Assembly: GCA_030848705.1 (NCBI GenBank)
Contig: CM061238.1
Location: 26,876,655 to 26,940,654, forward strand
Direction of reading: 5' to 3'
Origin: Heracleum sosnowskyi
Lineage: Eukaryota; Streptophyta; Magnoliopsida; Apiales; Apiaceae
Length of the DNA stretch: 64,000 nt
Positions 23,192-33,931 of this stretch are shown here, in pieces. Below the pieces are notes generated by a model. That model searched no databases and was not told the origin of the DNA. It saw nothing but the letters and a program-made list of their open reading frames with translations. The position numbers were made by a program, and so were the translations under genes. Position 1 is the stretch's first letter. Every line of letters begins with the position of its first letter.

Positions 23192-23747
23192 TTATGTTAC
23201 ATTATGCTTTACAACGTTTTAAACGGAGCATTAACTAAATTTTGAATTTAATTAAATTATTATTATATTGAATTATTGGATTAATTAAGTAGGACTTGAT
23301 TAATTATATATAATCAGATTGGGTTTTGGAAGCCCAATCAGATTAGGTAAAGGCCCAGAATTCTCTCCATATAAATACATTAAGATGTATTGTTTTAGGG
23401 TTGCAGATACATAATTCGTTTTTCTAAAAACCCTAGCAGCTCTACATCAAAGAGAGGCTAGAGAGAGAGAGAGAGTTCCGAGGGCAGTTATTGGCTAGTA
23501 CCAACTCCGGTGATCGTTGGACGATCGGGCGTTCGTGTGGACTGATTAGAGACGTGTATCGCAAGGCGGGACACGTGGTGATCATAGCAAATGACCTCCA
23601 TCTGTCAACCATTCTTAAAGCTCATTAAAAGGTAAACAATTATGTTCACGAATTAAACATCGTGTTTCGCATGGATCCTGCGGAGGGTTTCGTTATTTTC
23701 TGTTTTTACGCGTTTTTCTATTGCGTTTTCATGCCCGAAACCCTACA
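23192..23747 (+). repeat. LTR of another copia family, plus orientation
   Basis: This ends CCCGAAACCCTACA exactly where the copia 3 protease frame breaks off. It contains a TATA motif (CCATATAAATACATT, about 23377) followed by a leader, so it reads left to right. Related sequence in reverse orientation lies at 63776-64000 (shared CGCAGGATCCATGCG block and flanking order). The start is unclear, and the other half of copia 3 is not found to its left, so a deletion probably removed material between this LTR and copia 1. Confidence 0.6.
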
Positions 23748-25144
23748 CTCTGAAGATAACAAACATCATTAATAAACATTACTGAGCAATTAGAATCTTT
23801 GCAGATCTTTGGAATTGATACCAGATTGAACTTAAAATCAGGCACATATAGGACATCATGCAGAATAATGTCATCACTTATTTGAACTGTTCCACTATGT
23901 GTAATTAAGGACTGTTTGCCATTTGGTACTGTAATATAATTACCAGTACCTTTGACTTCATCATAATGTGTAAACAAAGATAGGTTAGAACACAAGTGAT
24001 CTGCAGCCCCACTGTCTACAATCCAATAAAAATCTTTTAAAGATGTGAGACATAATTTACCTGCTACATGAGCAGATTTATTCCCCTGTGCATCATTAGT
24101 CCCACCATCATTCTTATCCCTTCCTAGTAAATGCAAAATTTGTTGATACTGTTCTGCAGTGAAAGTAGTATTCTGATCATGTATAGCTTCATTCTCTTGA
24201 TTCTCAGTATAGTGAACTATTGCAGCTTGTTTCTTATCCTTATCACTTCAAAAATTAGATGGATATCCAATAATTTTGTAGCATCTTTGTATTGTATGTC
24301 CTGGCAACTTGCAATGTTCACAAAAAAATGTGTTGCTTCTATTTCTAGAATCAGAGAAACCAACATTCTGTCTGGAATACTGAGGTTTAAATCTATCTTG
24401 ATTAAATCTTCTGTTTACAATGCAAGCTATTGACTGATCTGTTCCCTGTGATCCTTGATAAAGATTTTTGTGATTCTCTTCTTGCATAAGTAACCTATAA
24501 ACATGTGAAATGCTTGGTAGATGACTCTTGACAAAAATGCTTCCCCTTAATATTTCATATCCTTCACTTAATTTCATTAAGAAATCAATCAACATTCCAT
24601 CTTCTCTAGCCTTAGTCAATTTTGCAGGCACATCACAAGTGCAATTTGTGCATTGACAAACTGGAATAGCATCAATAGAATCTAAGTGATCCCACAACAT
24701 TTTAATATCTGTATAGATACCAGAAATATTGTCATTCCCTTGCCTAATCTCAGTCAAAGACTACTTGATCTCATATAATAGAGTACTAGAAGCTTGACCA
24801 AATCTTTCCTCCAGATTTAGCCAAATATCTCTAGCTGTTGTGAAATACAAAACACTACGAGCAATATCTTGATCTAGAACCCCTAGCAACCAAGAAATCA
24901 ACATGTTATTGCACCTATCCCAAGATTTATAACTGTTATCAGTCACAAGTGGTTTTGCAATAGTGCCATCAACAAAGCCTATTTTATTCTTTGCTGTTAA
25001 GCTAATTAACATTGACCTCTTCCAATCAGCATAACTGCTACCATCAAACTTTAGAGATACAAGTTTCATTCCAGGATTATCTGAATGATGTATATAATAA
25101 GGAGAAGAAGGATCTTGAGACGGATCAACCGTAACATTTGCCAT
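23748..25144 (-). pseudogene. Copia 3 gag and start of protease
   Basis: One reading frame starts at ATG 25144 and carries two nonsense codons (TAG at 24761-24763, TGA at 24248-24250). Gag N-terminus: SSPYYIHHSDNPGMKLVSLK and DGSSYADWKRSML. A CCHC knuckle follows, CEHCKLPGHTIQRC (about 24330-24290), then the protease motif YWIVDSGAADHLCSN (about 24030-23985) with an intact D-S-G-A. The frame is broken at 23747 by the neighbouring LTR, after the residues DVCYLQS. Integrase, RT and 3' LTR are absent from the window. Confidence 0.85.
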
Positions 25145-25557
25145 TTTAGGAAGAAATCAACGAGGAATTACTAAAGAAACGATGGTAAACAAACTAATAG
25201 TATTTGACAAGAGATTGAGATAGAGATTTCAAAATTTTGATTTGAGAATGGATGATTTTATCAAGAAAATCGATCGAAGAAATTCAGAACTCAAGATCGA
25301 ACAAAATATCACTGATTTAGAACAAATATGACAAGATTTTTCAACAATTAACCAGAAACAAACTGAATTTACCAAAGAGTTTTGTGAATTCTTGTCAAAC
25401 AAAACTGATCACAACAATCAAGAAAGAAGAATCAAATCTTAACAAACAATTCATCTGAATACATATAAACAGATCTAGAGAAGACGTAGATGATGAATCA
25501 CTTGGTTAAGCTTCGTAACAAGTGAATTGATGATAAATCTCAGAAACGCAACCGGAT

Positions 25558-25569
25558 GCTCTGATACCA
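25558..25569 (-). other. Primer-binding site of copia 3
   Basis: TGGTATCAGAGC on the minus strand directly abuts the LTR end TTTGTATCA. Confidence 0.85.
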
Positions 25570-25998
25570 TGATACAAATCTTACTAAATTGTAAATCTTC
25601 ACATAAACAACACTACATTCCATTGATAAACCTCATGAACTGAATTACAAACTTGTTACTAAAATGTACTGTATGAACTTTATGATTGTACACTACATAT
25701 TGAGAGAGATACAGAGAGACTCGGAGAGAGATTCATGGAGAGATAGGGAAAGAGATTAACTAGTCTAATTACAGAGAAACGAAATCTTCATTTCTATCAC
25801 TAGAGACGTATATATTGAATACTGAATGTAGAATCTGTTATTCCTCTTGCTTAGCTGGCCATAACTAACTTTGTCTGTGATATTAGCTATAATGCACGAG
25901 GTTGAGTGAAGGTAGCTGACGTGGATCATTACTGTGACATATTCTCTTCAGCATGGTTTGTTTTACTATCAAGTGGCTTTGTACTGTTATATTCAACA
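25570..25998 (-). repeat. 5' LTR of copia 3 (429 bp)
   Basis: On the plus strand it runs from TGATACAAATC to TATTCAACA, with TG...CA ends, and the primer site is adjacent. GTTAA (25999-26003) is the expected target duplication; the partner is missing because the element is truncated at 23747. Confidence 0.82.
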
Positions 25999-26388
25999 GT
26001 TAATTAACTAGACACAACACAAGTTGGGAAATCTAGGGTAGGGTTTGGAACTGCTCTCTAATTTTTACTTAAAAAACCCAAGAAATAAAAATTGTAAGTT
26101 AGTACAAACTTTAAACTAAAATTCAAAATCTAACAAAGTAAATGGCAAACAAGAAACCTGATCGAATCAACAAACTATCAAGTTTGAAGCTGTGCCAGAA
26201 ATAGCAACCAAAAGAATGGAATAAATTGAAACAAAAGAAACTCGAAAAATAGAATAAACTCATAGATTTAAGCAATGCATAGATTACAATAGTAGTATAT
26301 AGATGTACGTATAGAAACTGTGGTCCCAAATATATCAGTACCAGTGGCACTGGATTTTACTTCTGAATTTACATCAAAGCCATAAAGG
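25999..26388. other. Spacer between copia 3 and copia 5
   Basis: 390 bp of AT-rich sequence without a recognisable gene or repeat. It is presumably the older substrate into which both copia elements inserted. The only open frame (26123-26350, minus) is low in information and has no family signature. Confidence 0.5.
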
Positions 26389-26701
26389 TGTAGAATAAAG
26401 CACTTAGTATGTATGATATATCAGCAGAGAATATTGTATATTGGAGGAAACTAAACGCCTCTTTTCATTAAGTGATAAAAACATAATACACAGTATAAAT
26501 AAGCAATACAACGTGCACACACAGGTGGTGGCAAAAAACTCGGATAAACCAAAACAAACTCTCCACACTTATTCAAACACTACCACTTAACCACTACTCT
26601 CCTATAAATTCTCTACTACTAAACTGCTGACTACTTGTGTTATAATAACACTTTATTTTACTGAAATATAAAATATGTTTGGATTAAAAATAACTCCAAC
26701 A
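26389..26701 (-). repeat. 3' LTR of copia 5 (313 bp)
   Basis: On the plus strand it runs from TGTAGAATAAAGC to TAACTCCAACA. Its first 247 bases match 28563-28809 with about ten differences. A purine tract lies just to its right on the minus strand. AAAGG (26384-26388) is the likely target duplication. Confidence 0.88.
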
Positions 26702-26713
26702 ATATCTCCCTTA
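26702..26713 (-). other. Polypurine tract of copia 5
   Basis: The minus strand reads TTAAGGGAGATAT immediately before the LTR start TGTTGGAG. Confidence 0.7.
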
Positions 26714-26721
26714 ATCCAAAC

Positions 26722-28535
26722 TCAACCAGCTAAGTCTTTGACACCCAGCAACATTCGCATCTCCTCAAACTTGGTTCTCAGCATCCCCTTTGTGAGCACA
26801 TCTGCTCTTTGCTCTGTAGTGCATACATGCTTGACTTCAATCTCACCCCTCTCAATGCAATCTCTAATAAAATGATACCAAATATCAATGTGTTTGCTGC
26901 GACCATGGAACACAAGATTTTTCGTTAAATCTATGGCAGACTTATTATCAATATAAATCATAATTGGAGCATCTCCAACATCTATAATCTGTCTCAACAG
27001 ATTCCTTAACCAGATACCTTGGCATGCTGTTGCAGTAGCAACCATAAACTCCGCCTCACACGAAGACAACGCTACGCACCTTTGCTTTTGCGATACCCAG
27101 GTTATCAGATTGTTATTCAAATAAAATGTTACACCCCACGTACTCTTTCTATCATCAGTGTCACCAGCTAAATTGTTATCTGAATACCCAGCCAAAATTT
27201 AATTGCCTACGCCTTTGGAATAAACCAGACCAAAACTCAAAGTTCCGTTGATATATCTCAATATACGCTTTGCTGCATTTTGATGCATAACAGTAGGCCG
27301 TTCCATGTAACGACTTATCACACCAACTGCATACGCTAAATCAGGTCTAGTATTTACTAAGTACATGAGTCCTCCAACAATACTTCTGTATTCAGTTGCA
27401 TTCACCATTTTCCCTTTTTTATCTTTGTTGAGCATCTCTTTTGGCTCAATGGGGTATTTCACCGAGTTGCAACCTGTCATATTAGCTTTCTCGAGTAGCT
27501 TCCTCACATACGCTATTTGTTTTAACTCAATCCCATTGCATCCTTGATACACCTCTATGCCCAAATAATATGAAAGCTTTCCCATATCACTCATCTCGAA
27601 CACCTTGTTCATCTCTCGTTTGAATTTTCTTATATTTTCAATGCTCGAGCCAGTTATAAGAAAATCGTCCACATACACGGCTATCATAAAAAATTCATCA
27701 CCTTCTCTCTTCGTATAAACTGCATGTTCATACGGGCACTTCGTGAAACCAAAATATTTCAAGCATTTATTCAGCCATGCATACCAGGCCCATGGGGCTT
27801 GCCTCAGTCCATATAGCGCTTTTAAGAGCCTATACACCTTATGCCTCTGTTTTTCTTGCACACAACCGCCTGGCTGGCTTACGTATACTTCTTCCATTAA
27901 ATCACCATTCAAGAATGCAGATTTTACGTCAAGATGGTGGACTTCCCACCCATTCTTTGCTGCCAAAGCTAACAGCAATCGGACTGTTTCAAACCTTGTA
28001 ACAGGCGCAAAAACTTCCTCAAAATCAACACCTTTCTTTTGTACAAATCCCCTTACTACAATTCTAGCTTGGTACTTCACAATCTCACCTTCAGTGTTCT
28101 TCTTTAGCTTGTACACCCATTTCAAACTTATTGCTTTCCTTCCACGCGGCAAATCTGTCAAGACCCACGTTTTGTTTTTCTTAACGGCATCCATTTCAAC
28201 TTGCATAGCTTTCTTCCACTCTGGTTCTTTTATTGCTTGGTCGAAGTTTTCAGGCTCTTCGATACCCAGAAATAACAGTTCATCTTGCAACTCAACCTCC
28301 TGCATGTCATTGTACATATCACTTACTAGTCTGAATCTTCTTGGTTCTGAACTGTCACCAGAATCTGTGAACTCCTCCATAGTACTTGAATGCTTTTGGT
28401 TCGACCTATGTATATGTGATTGTATAGGAGTAGTGAAGCCATTTTTATCATTGTGAGACTCAACATCGCCACCATTTTACCCCGACTCTTGTGTATCAAC
28501 AATCACAAAAGAGCTAGTTGCACTTCCTTTGTCAA
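26722..28535 (-). pseudogene. Copia 5 reverse transcriptase and RNase H only
   Basis: The Ty1/copia RT (RVT_2) is nearly complete: the KTWVLTDLPRGRKAISLKWV entry region, HHLDVKSAFLNGDLMEEVYV with a catalytic Asp, LYGLRQAPWAWY, and the active site as VYVDDFLITG. RNase H follows in the same frame after a TAA at 27199-27201, with KSTWGVTFYLNN, ALSSCEAEFMVATATACQG, IYIDNKSAID and GRSKHIDI. The frame can be followed back toward the primer site as integrase-RT linker (with one TAA near 28475); gag, protease and integrase are absent. The element was therefore reduced to primer site, RT, RNase H and LTRs by one large deletion. Confidence 0.88.
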
Positions 28536-28548
28536 CATCTTGACACAA

Positions 28549-28560
28549 GCTCTGATACCA
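28549..28560 (-). other. Primer-binding site of copia 5
   Basis: The minus strand reads TGGTATCAGAGC two bases after the 5' LTR end at 28563. Confidence 0.85.
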
Positions 28561-28562
28561 AA

Positions 28563-28809
28563 TGTAGAATAAAGCAATTAGTATGTATGATATATCAGCA
28601 GAGAATATTGTATATTGGAGGAAACTAAACACCTCTTTTCATTAAGTGATAAACATAGAATACACAGCATAAATAAGCAATACAACGTGCACACACAGGT
28701 GGTGGCTAAAAACTCGGATAGACCAAAACAAACTCTCCAGACTTATTCAAACACTACCACTTAACCACCACTCTCCTATAAATTCTCTACTACTAAACTG
28801 CTGACTACT
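28563..28809 (-). repeat. 5' LTR of copia 5, outer part missing
   Basis: This matches 26389-26635 and stops at CTGACTACT, where the sequence changes to ATTAGAAACAG and a long AT repeat. The missing 66 bases are probably displaced by insertion of the copia 6 block. Confidence 0.85.
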
Positions 28810-28825
28810 ATTAGAAACAGACAAC

Positions 28826-28828
<3 letters not shown>

Positions 28829-28884
<56 letters not shown>
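28829..28884. repeat. (AT)n microsatellite
   Basis: About 28 uninterrupted AT units sit between the broken LTR of copia 5 and the 3' LTR of copia 6. Confidence 0.95.
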
Positions 28885-28887
<3 letters not shown>

Positions 28888-28889
<2 letters not shown>

Positions 28890-29151
28890 CTATTTAGAAT
28901 AAAGCAAGAACTCAATGCAATGTTTGTATGTCTGCAACTGAATTTTATTCAAAACGATTACAAGGAATAAAAAACCTGCAGATAGAGAATACAGGGTAAA
29001 AACTAGGAATGGGCTCATGGGCCAAACTACTTCCTACAAAAACTCCACGACTAACTTTATTCAAAATACTCTTAAATAAAAGCAACTACTACTCTGACTA
29101 ATTCCACAACTGCAGACATCATTAGGACAAGTTTTAAATTAAAAACCAACA
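28888..29151 (-). repeat. 3' LTR of copia 6 (264 bp)
   Basis: On the plus strand it runs from TGCTATTTAGAATAAAGC to AAAAACCAACA. The minus strand has a G-rich purine tract (ACGGGGGTGAT) just before the LTR start, followed by RNase H. Its layout resembles the copia 5 LTR, so the two are related lineages. Confidence 0.75.
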
Positions 29152-29166
29152 ATCACCCCCGTAATT

Positions 29167-31023
29167 TCAAACTTGCCCATTCAGATTTTTCATCCCTAGA
29201 AGCTTCCTCATTCTATCAAACTTAACTGCAAACAGTGCCTTTGTCAATGAGTCTTCTCTTTGATATTCGCTACTCACATGCTTGACTACAATCTCACCAC
29301 GCTCAACACACTCCCTTATAAAGTGGTAACGTATGTCGATGTGTTTACTGCGACCACGAAAAGTTGGATTCTTAGCCAAGTCAATTGCCGACTTGTTATC
29401 TATGTATATCACCACTGGATCAATTGCTTCATCCACAACTTGCATCAGAACCTTTCGCAACCATATTGCCTGGCAAGCTGCAGCTGTGGCTGCCATAAAC
29501 TCTGCCTCACATGAAGATAAGGCCACACAATGCTGCTTCTGAGACACCCATGTAACCAAGCTCTCATTCGGGTAGAACACCATTCCCCCGGTGCTTTTCC
29601 TGTCGTCAATATGCCCAGCAAGGTCACTATCCGAAAACCCAGTCAATACATTATTGTTGTTGTCCTTTGAGTACACAAGTCCATACTCCAATGTCCCTTG
29701 TATGTAACGCAGTATCCTCTTAACTGCATTTAGATGTGTCATCGTCGGACGTTCCATATATCAACTCGCGATGCCCAATGAAAAAGCTATGTCAGGTCGC
29801 GTGTGCACGAGATATCTCAGCCCTCCTACCATACTCTTGAACAATGTAGAATCGACTGGAGTACCACCTTCATCCTTTGTAATTTGCACCTTCGGGTCCA
29901 TAAGGAACTTTGTTGGATTACATCCAGTCATACCTGCCTTTTCAAGAACCTTTCGCGCATACCCCGACTGTTTTAGCTGAATATAATTATCGCCTTGCTT
30001 TACCTCGATCCCCAAGTAGTATGACAGTTTTCCCATGTCGCTCATTTAAAATTTGTTGTTCATCTATTCCTTGAAGGTCTTAATCAGATTCATGTTCGTT
30101 CCAGTAACAAGAAGGCCATCCCCATATACCCCAACTATTAATGATTCCTTGCCCACACATTTAGTATACACTGCATGTTCGTATGGGCATCTCACAAATC
30201 CTAAGCTTTCAAGGGAGCTATTCAATTTTGCATACCAGGCTCGCGGGGCCTGCCTTAGACCGTATAGAGCCTTAAATAGTTTGTACACCAAGTTTTCTTG
30301 ACCTTCCTTTACAAACCCTTCCGGTTGAGACACGTACACCTCCTCCTTAATGTCGCCATTGAGAAACATCGTTTTTACATCTAAGTGGTGAACTTCCCAT
30401 GAATTCTTTGCAGCTAGAGCCAACAGTAAACGCACCATCTCCAACCTAGTAACCGGTGCAAAAATCTCATCAAAATCAACTCATTTCTAATATACATACC
30501 CTTTTGCAACCAAACGTGCTTTGTGCTTCACAACATTTCCGTTTGCAGCCCTCTTAATCTTGTAAATCCATTTTAGGCCTATTACCTTGTTCCCGGGTGG
30601 TAGCTCGGTAAGTTTCCAGGTGCCATTCCTTTCAATAGACTCCATCTCTGATTTCATAGCTTGCTTCTAAGCTCGATCCTTTACTGCATGTTTGAACGAA
30701 CTCGGCTCATCCACTCCCATAAGCATCAACTCATCTTCCAATTTTGTCTCCTCTGTAGCATCATAGATGTCTGTGATCGACCTAAAATTTTTAGGCGTAG
30801 CCTTGTCATCATACATATCTGAATTAATCTCTCTCGAGGGCGACCTGGATGACCTTGGAGTTGTCACTTCTCTATCATCAGTATTACTCTGGTGAGAATA
30901 TGACTGTTCCAGATTCTGTGTTTCTGTCGAGGGAGCTTCAAGAACAACAAATGACTCCAGTTGTTGAGACTCCATTTCTTTCTCGATATCCCAGGGCCAG
31001 CATTTTGTTTCCTCGAATAGTAC
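29167..31023 (-). pseudogene. Copia 6 RT and RNase H, inactivated
   Basis: One frame with several stops. Linker (EEPSSF-like region about 30700), RT with VHHLDVKTMFLNGDIKEEVY, LYGLRQAPRAWY, and RNase H with KSTGGMVFYPNE, ALSSCEAEFMAATAAACQA, YIDNKSAIDLAKN and GRSKHIDIRYHF. The RT active site YVDD is changed to YGDG in VYGDGLLVTG (about 30133-30104), losing the second catalytic aspartate. Stops occur near 30480, 30062 and 29760. The upstream part is cut at 31023 by copia 2. The protein is close to copia 5 in sequence. Confidence 0.88.
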
Positions 31024-31567
31024 TGTTAGATTAGGATTCAATGATCGTCAGGATCTAGACTCAACTGATCAGGATTGCTGACGTCATCAGTATTGCACGA
31101 GCGTCAGTATCAGGATTGCTGTTAGGATTTCTATCAGGACTGTGATCAGGATTGATCATCAGGACTGGAAGCTAATCATGATTACAACTTCGAGTTATTT
31201 ATGGAGTCTAGTTAAAGAAGGAAGTTTATTTTGTCGGTTCCTAGTTTATAGGAATGAAGCTGTCGGTTAGGATATGTTTCAATATTGTTTGTAATTGATT
31301 TGGACTTATCTTGTAATCGATAGAGAACCTGTGTAGTATATAAACATAGTTTAGGTTTTGATTTTATATCAATCGCATACACGAGTATATTGTAACCTAG
31401 AAGCTCTCAAGAACATCAGAATTTCTTGAGAGTTTGTAGCAGTTTTATACCAGATTTAATAAAGCTGTTATTATTCTTTCATATTTGTGATCTATATTTT
31501 ATTAAGTCGAGAATCTTATACAATTGTATTCAAACCCCCTTCTACAATTGTTATTTACTGGGAAACA
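31024..31567 (+). repeat. 5' LTR of copia 2 (544 bp)
   Basis: TGTTAGATTAGG...GGGAAACA, followed by the primer site. AGTAC (31019-31023) is the likely target duplication in copia 6. It contains a repeated ATCAGGATTG-like motif in the first 150 bp, a palindromic TGACGTCA, a TATA box (TATATAAA, 31337-31344) and a C-tract with CTTCTACAATTG near the end. Confidence 0.88.
31079..31086 (+). promoter_or_regulatory. Palindromic TGACGTCA in the copia 2 LTR
   Basis: This is a perfect ACGT-core palindrome of the kind bound by plant bZIP (TGA-type) factors. It lies about 250 bp upstream of the TATA box at 31337 and amid repeated ATCAGGA motifs. The regulatory role is inferred from the motif alone. Confidence 0.5.
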
Positions 31568-31569
31568 AT

Positions 31570-31581
31570 TGGTATCAGAGC
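31570..31581 (+). other. Primer-binding site of copia 2
   Basis: TGGTATCAGAGC lies two bases after the LTR end. Confidence 0.88.
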
Positions 31582-31615
31582 AAACTGATTTAATTTGAAT
31601 CAGATACGATCTAAG

Positions 31616-33916
31616 ATGTCGACAACCAAGTATGAAACCATGAAAATTCCCATCCTGAAGAAAACTGAATATCCAACATGGAAGGTAAAGATGCTGATGT
31701 ACTTGGAGGCTATGGATCCTGACTATCTGGACAGGATTTTTGATGGACCATATATCCCTACGAGAATTGTTCCTCAAACAGATACAGTCCCTGAACACTA
31801 CGTGGTCAAGGTAAAAAGTGAATGGACTCCAGAAGAAAAAGCTGACGTTCTCAGAGATGCAAAGATAAAGAATATCTTGTACAACAGTCTTGATGCTGTT
31901 ATGTCTAATAGGGTGATTGCATGCAAGTCTGCAAAGGAAATTTGGGACACTTTGGAAATTCAAAGCCAAGGATCTGCATCTGTCAAGAAAAATAGAAGGG
32001 CTCTACTTATACAAGAGTATGAACAATTTGATGCTAGACCTGATGAGAGCCTAAATGACATGTATGATAGATTCCTGACACTCCTGAATATTCTATCTCT
32101 AGTTGGCAAAGAGTATGTCTCTGAAGATTCAAACACCAAGTTTCTGAGGGCATTACCTGAAGAATGGGATACACAAACCTCAATCATAAGACACTAGTAT
32201 GATCTAAACACTGTGTCACTTGATGAAGTTTATGGGATGCTAAGAACCTATGACCTTGAGGTTCAACTAAGAAAGAATAAGGAAAGCAGCAAGGCAAAGT
32301 CTATAGCTTTGAATGTTGAGGCTAAATCAAAAGGAAAAGTTGTGGAGGTCTCTAGAAGAAAGTCAAGAATAGTTGAGTCAGATCCTAATGACTCATCATC
32401 AGATACTGATGGCAATCCTGATGCCAATACTGATGATGATTCTACTGACTCAGACATGGAAGAGATGGTTGCTATGATAGTCAGAGGCTTCAAGAAGATT
32501 AAGTTCAGGAAGGCTAGAAGATAAGGCAACTTCCAGAAAAAGACCTTCAATGCTGACAAAGACAAGTACATCAAAAAGGACAACAAGAGTGGCAAATTTG
32601 ACAAGTCAAAGGTTAGATGCTACAAGTGTAATGGAATGGGGCACTTTGCAACTGAGTGCAAAAAGGCTAAAGCACTCATCACATCAAGCAAGGATTGGAT
32701 GGACTCTTCCTCAGAATCTGACACTGAGGTTGTCAATTATGCCCTAATGGCCAATACTGATGAAACTGTTGTTCCTGATGAAAAGGTACCAAATGTTGTT
32801 TTTGATTTTGATACTGATAATGCCTCTGAGTTAAGACGTTTACTAAAGTCATTGCATATTAGCTTTAGAAGTCAAACTGCTGAAAATACTAGGATCTTAT
32901 CTGAGATGTCTAAACTTAGGAAAAGGAATGAGCATCTAGAAGCTGAATTTTCTTTTATGCAAGAAGTACAGAAAGAATGTGATAATGCTAAACACATGCA
33001 TTTAGAGATGAAATTTAAATGTACTGCTCTTGAAAAAGAACTTGAGGATGCTAAAGAGAAAATCAGAACCTGGACAGATTCTGGAAGAAAATTTCATGAA
33101 ATTAATACTTCTAAGAATTGGAAAGAATGTCTAGGTTATAAGTCAGATGAGGATAAGAAGATGAAAAAGAAAGTTGTTATAGATGAGATAGTTAATCCAA
33201 TGACTTATAGACATGTTATAGACAAGACCAAATCAAAGATTAAGTCTGTTAAATTTGTATTTGGTAAAGATCCCAATTCTACTGTTGAAAAGGGATCTAC
33301 TTTTGCTCAACAAGTCTCAAATGCTAAGTCTAAACTTGTCAAAAAGAAAGTAGTTTTATTGTCTCAGAAACAACTTAGGGATAAAGTTAATGAAGTAACT
33401 GGTAATCAAAAGTCACCAACTATCAAAAGAAACAGGAATGGTAAAGTTGGGATTAATAAAGAGAATAATTATAAGTTTATCCCAAATGCACTAAGAAAGT
33501 GTTGCTATACCTGTGGTAACTCTAATCATCTTGCTATTGATTACAGGAAGAGTAACAAGAAGGTTACTGAGATTCCTAGGTCTGATGTTAGGAATAGATC
33601 AGTATTTTATAAACCACAGAAATCTTGTTTTTATTGTGGCAGTAAATGGCATTTTATTTATACTTGTGAATAATACCATAGTTTGTACCATAAATTTTAT
33701 GATCCTTTACCTAAGTTTAATAAAAGTGCAAATTCTGGTATCATTAAGAATGTCAATGTGAAGCATGCATCTGTTAATACTAATACTGACAAAGCAAATC
33801 CTGATGGATTTCATTCTGTCAGGACTGCTAATGTCAAAAAGTCTTCTGATGCTAAATATAGTATAATGCATGGAAAAGGAACCCAACAAGTGTGGGTTCC
33901 TAAAAATACTAACTAG
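31616..33916 (+). pseudogene. Copia 2 gag with internal stops
   Basis: ATG 31616 begins MSTTKYETMKIPILKKTEYP. One frame runs to TAG 33914-33916 with nonsense codons at 32195 (TAG), 32522 (TAA) and 33671 (TAA). Domains: gag N-terminus (PTWKVKMLMYLEAMDPDYLD), gag core (SAKEIWDTLE, FLRALPEEWDTQTSIIRH), acidic segment (DSSSDTDGNPDANTDDDS), CCHC knuckle CYKCNGMGHFATEC (about 32620-32660), a coiled coil (about 32830-33070), and two more knuckle-like motifs (CYTCGNSNHLAIDY, where the last Cys is lost, and CFYCGSKWHFIYTC). It ends GTQQVWVPKNTN, closely like the end of copia 1 gag. The first stop is probably CAG to TAG. Confidence 0.85.
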
Positions 33917-33931
33917 TGTATTTTTGTCTGA

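Noticed and set aside
22097..23747. A single 1.65 kb copia 1 LTR with TGTAGGG...CCTAACA ends
   Set aside because: The right third reads as a plus-strand promoter and leader and matches an independent LTR family at 63776-64000, so two LTRs are more likely; not fully excluded.
27743..28456. 237-residue plus-strand open frame
   Set aside because: It is antisense to the copia 5 reverse transcriptase, which has all RT motifs.
28829..28884. AT repeat as a target hotspot or origin
   Set aside because: A plain microsatellite; nothing in the sequence supports a further function.
31570..31581. TGGTATCAGAGC sites as tRNA gene fragments
   Set aside because: All occurrences sit 0-4 bases from LTR ends, so they are primer-binding sites; no cloverleaf sequence surrounds them.
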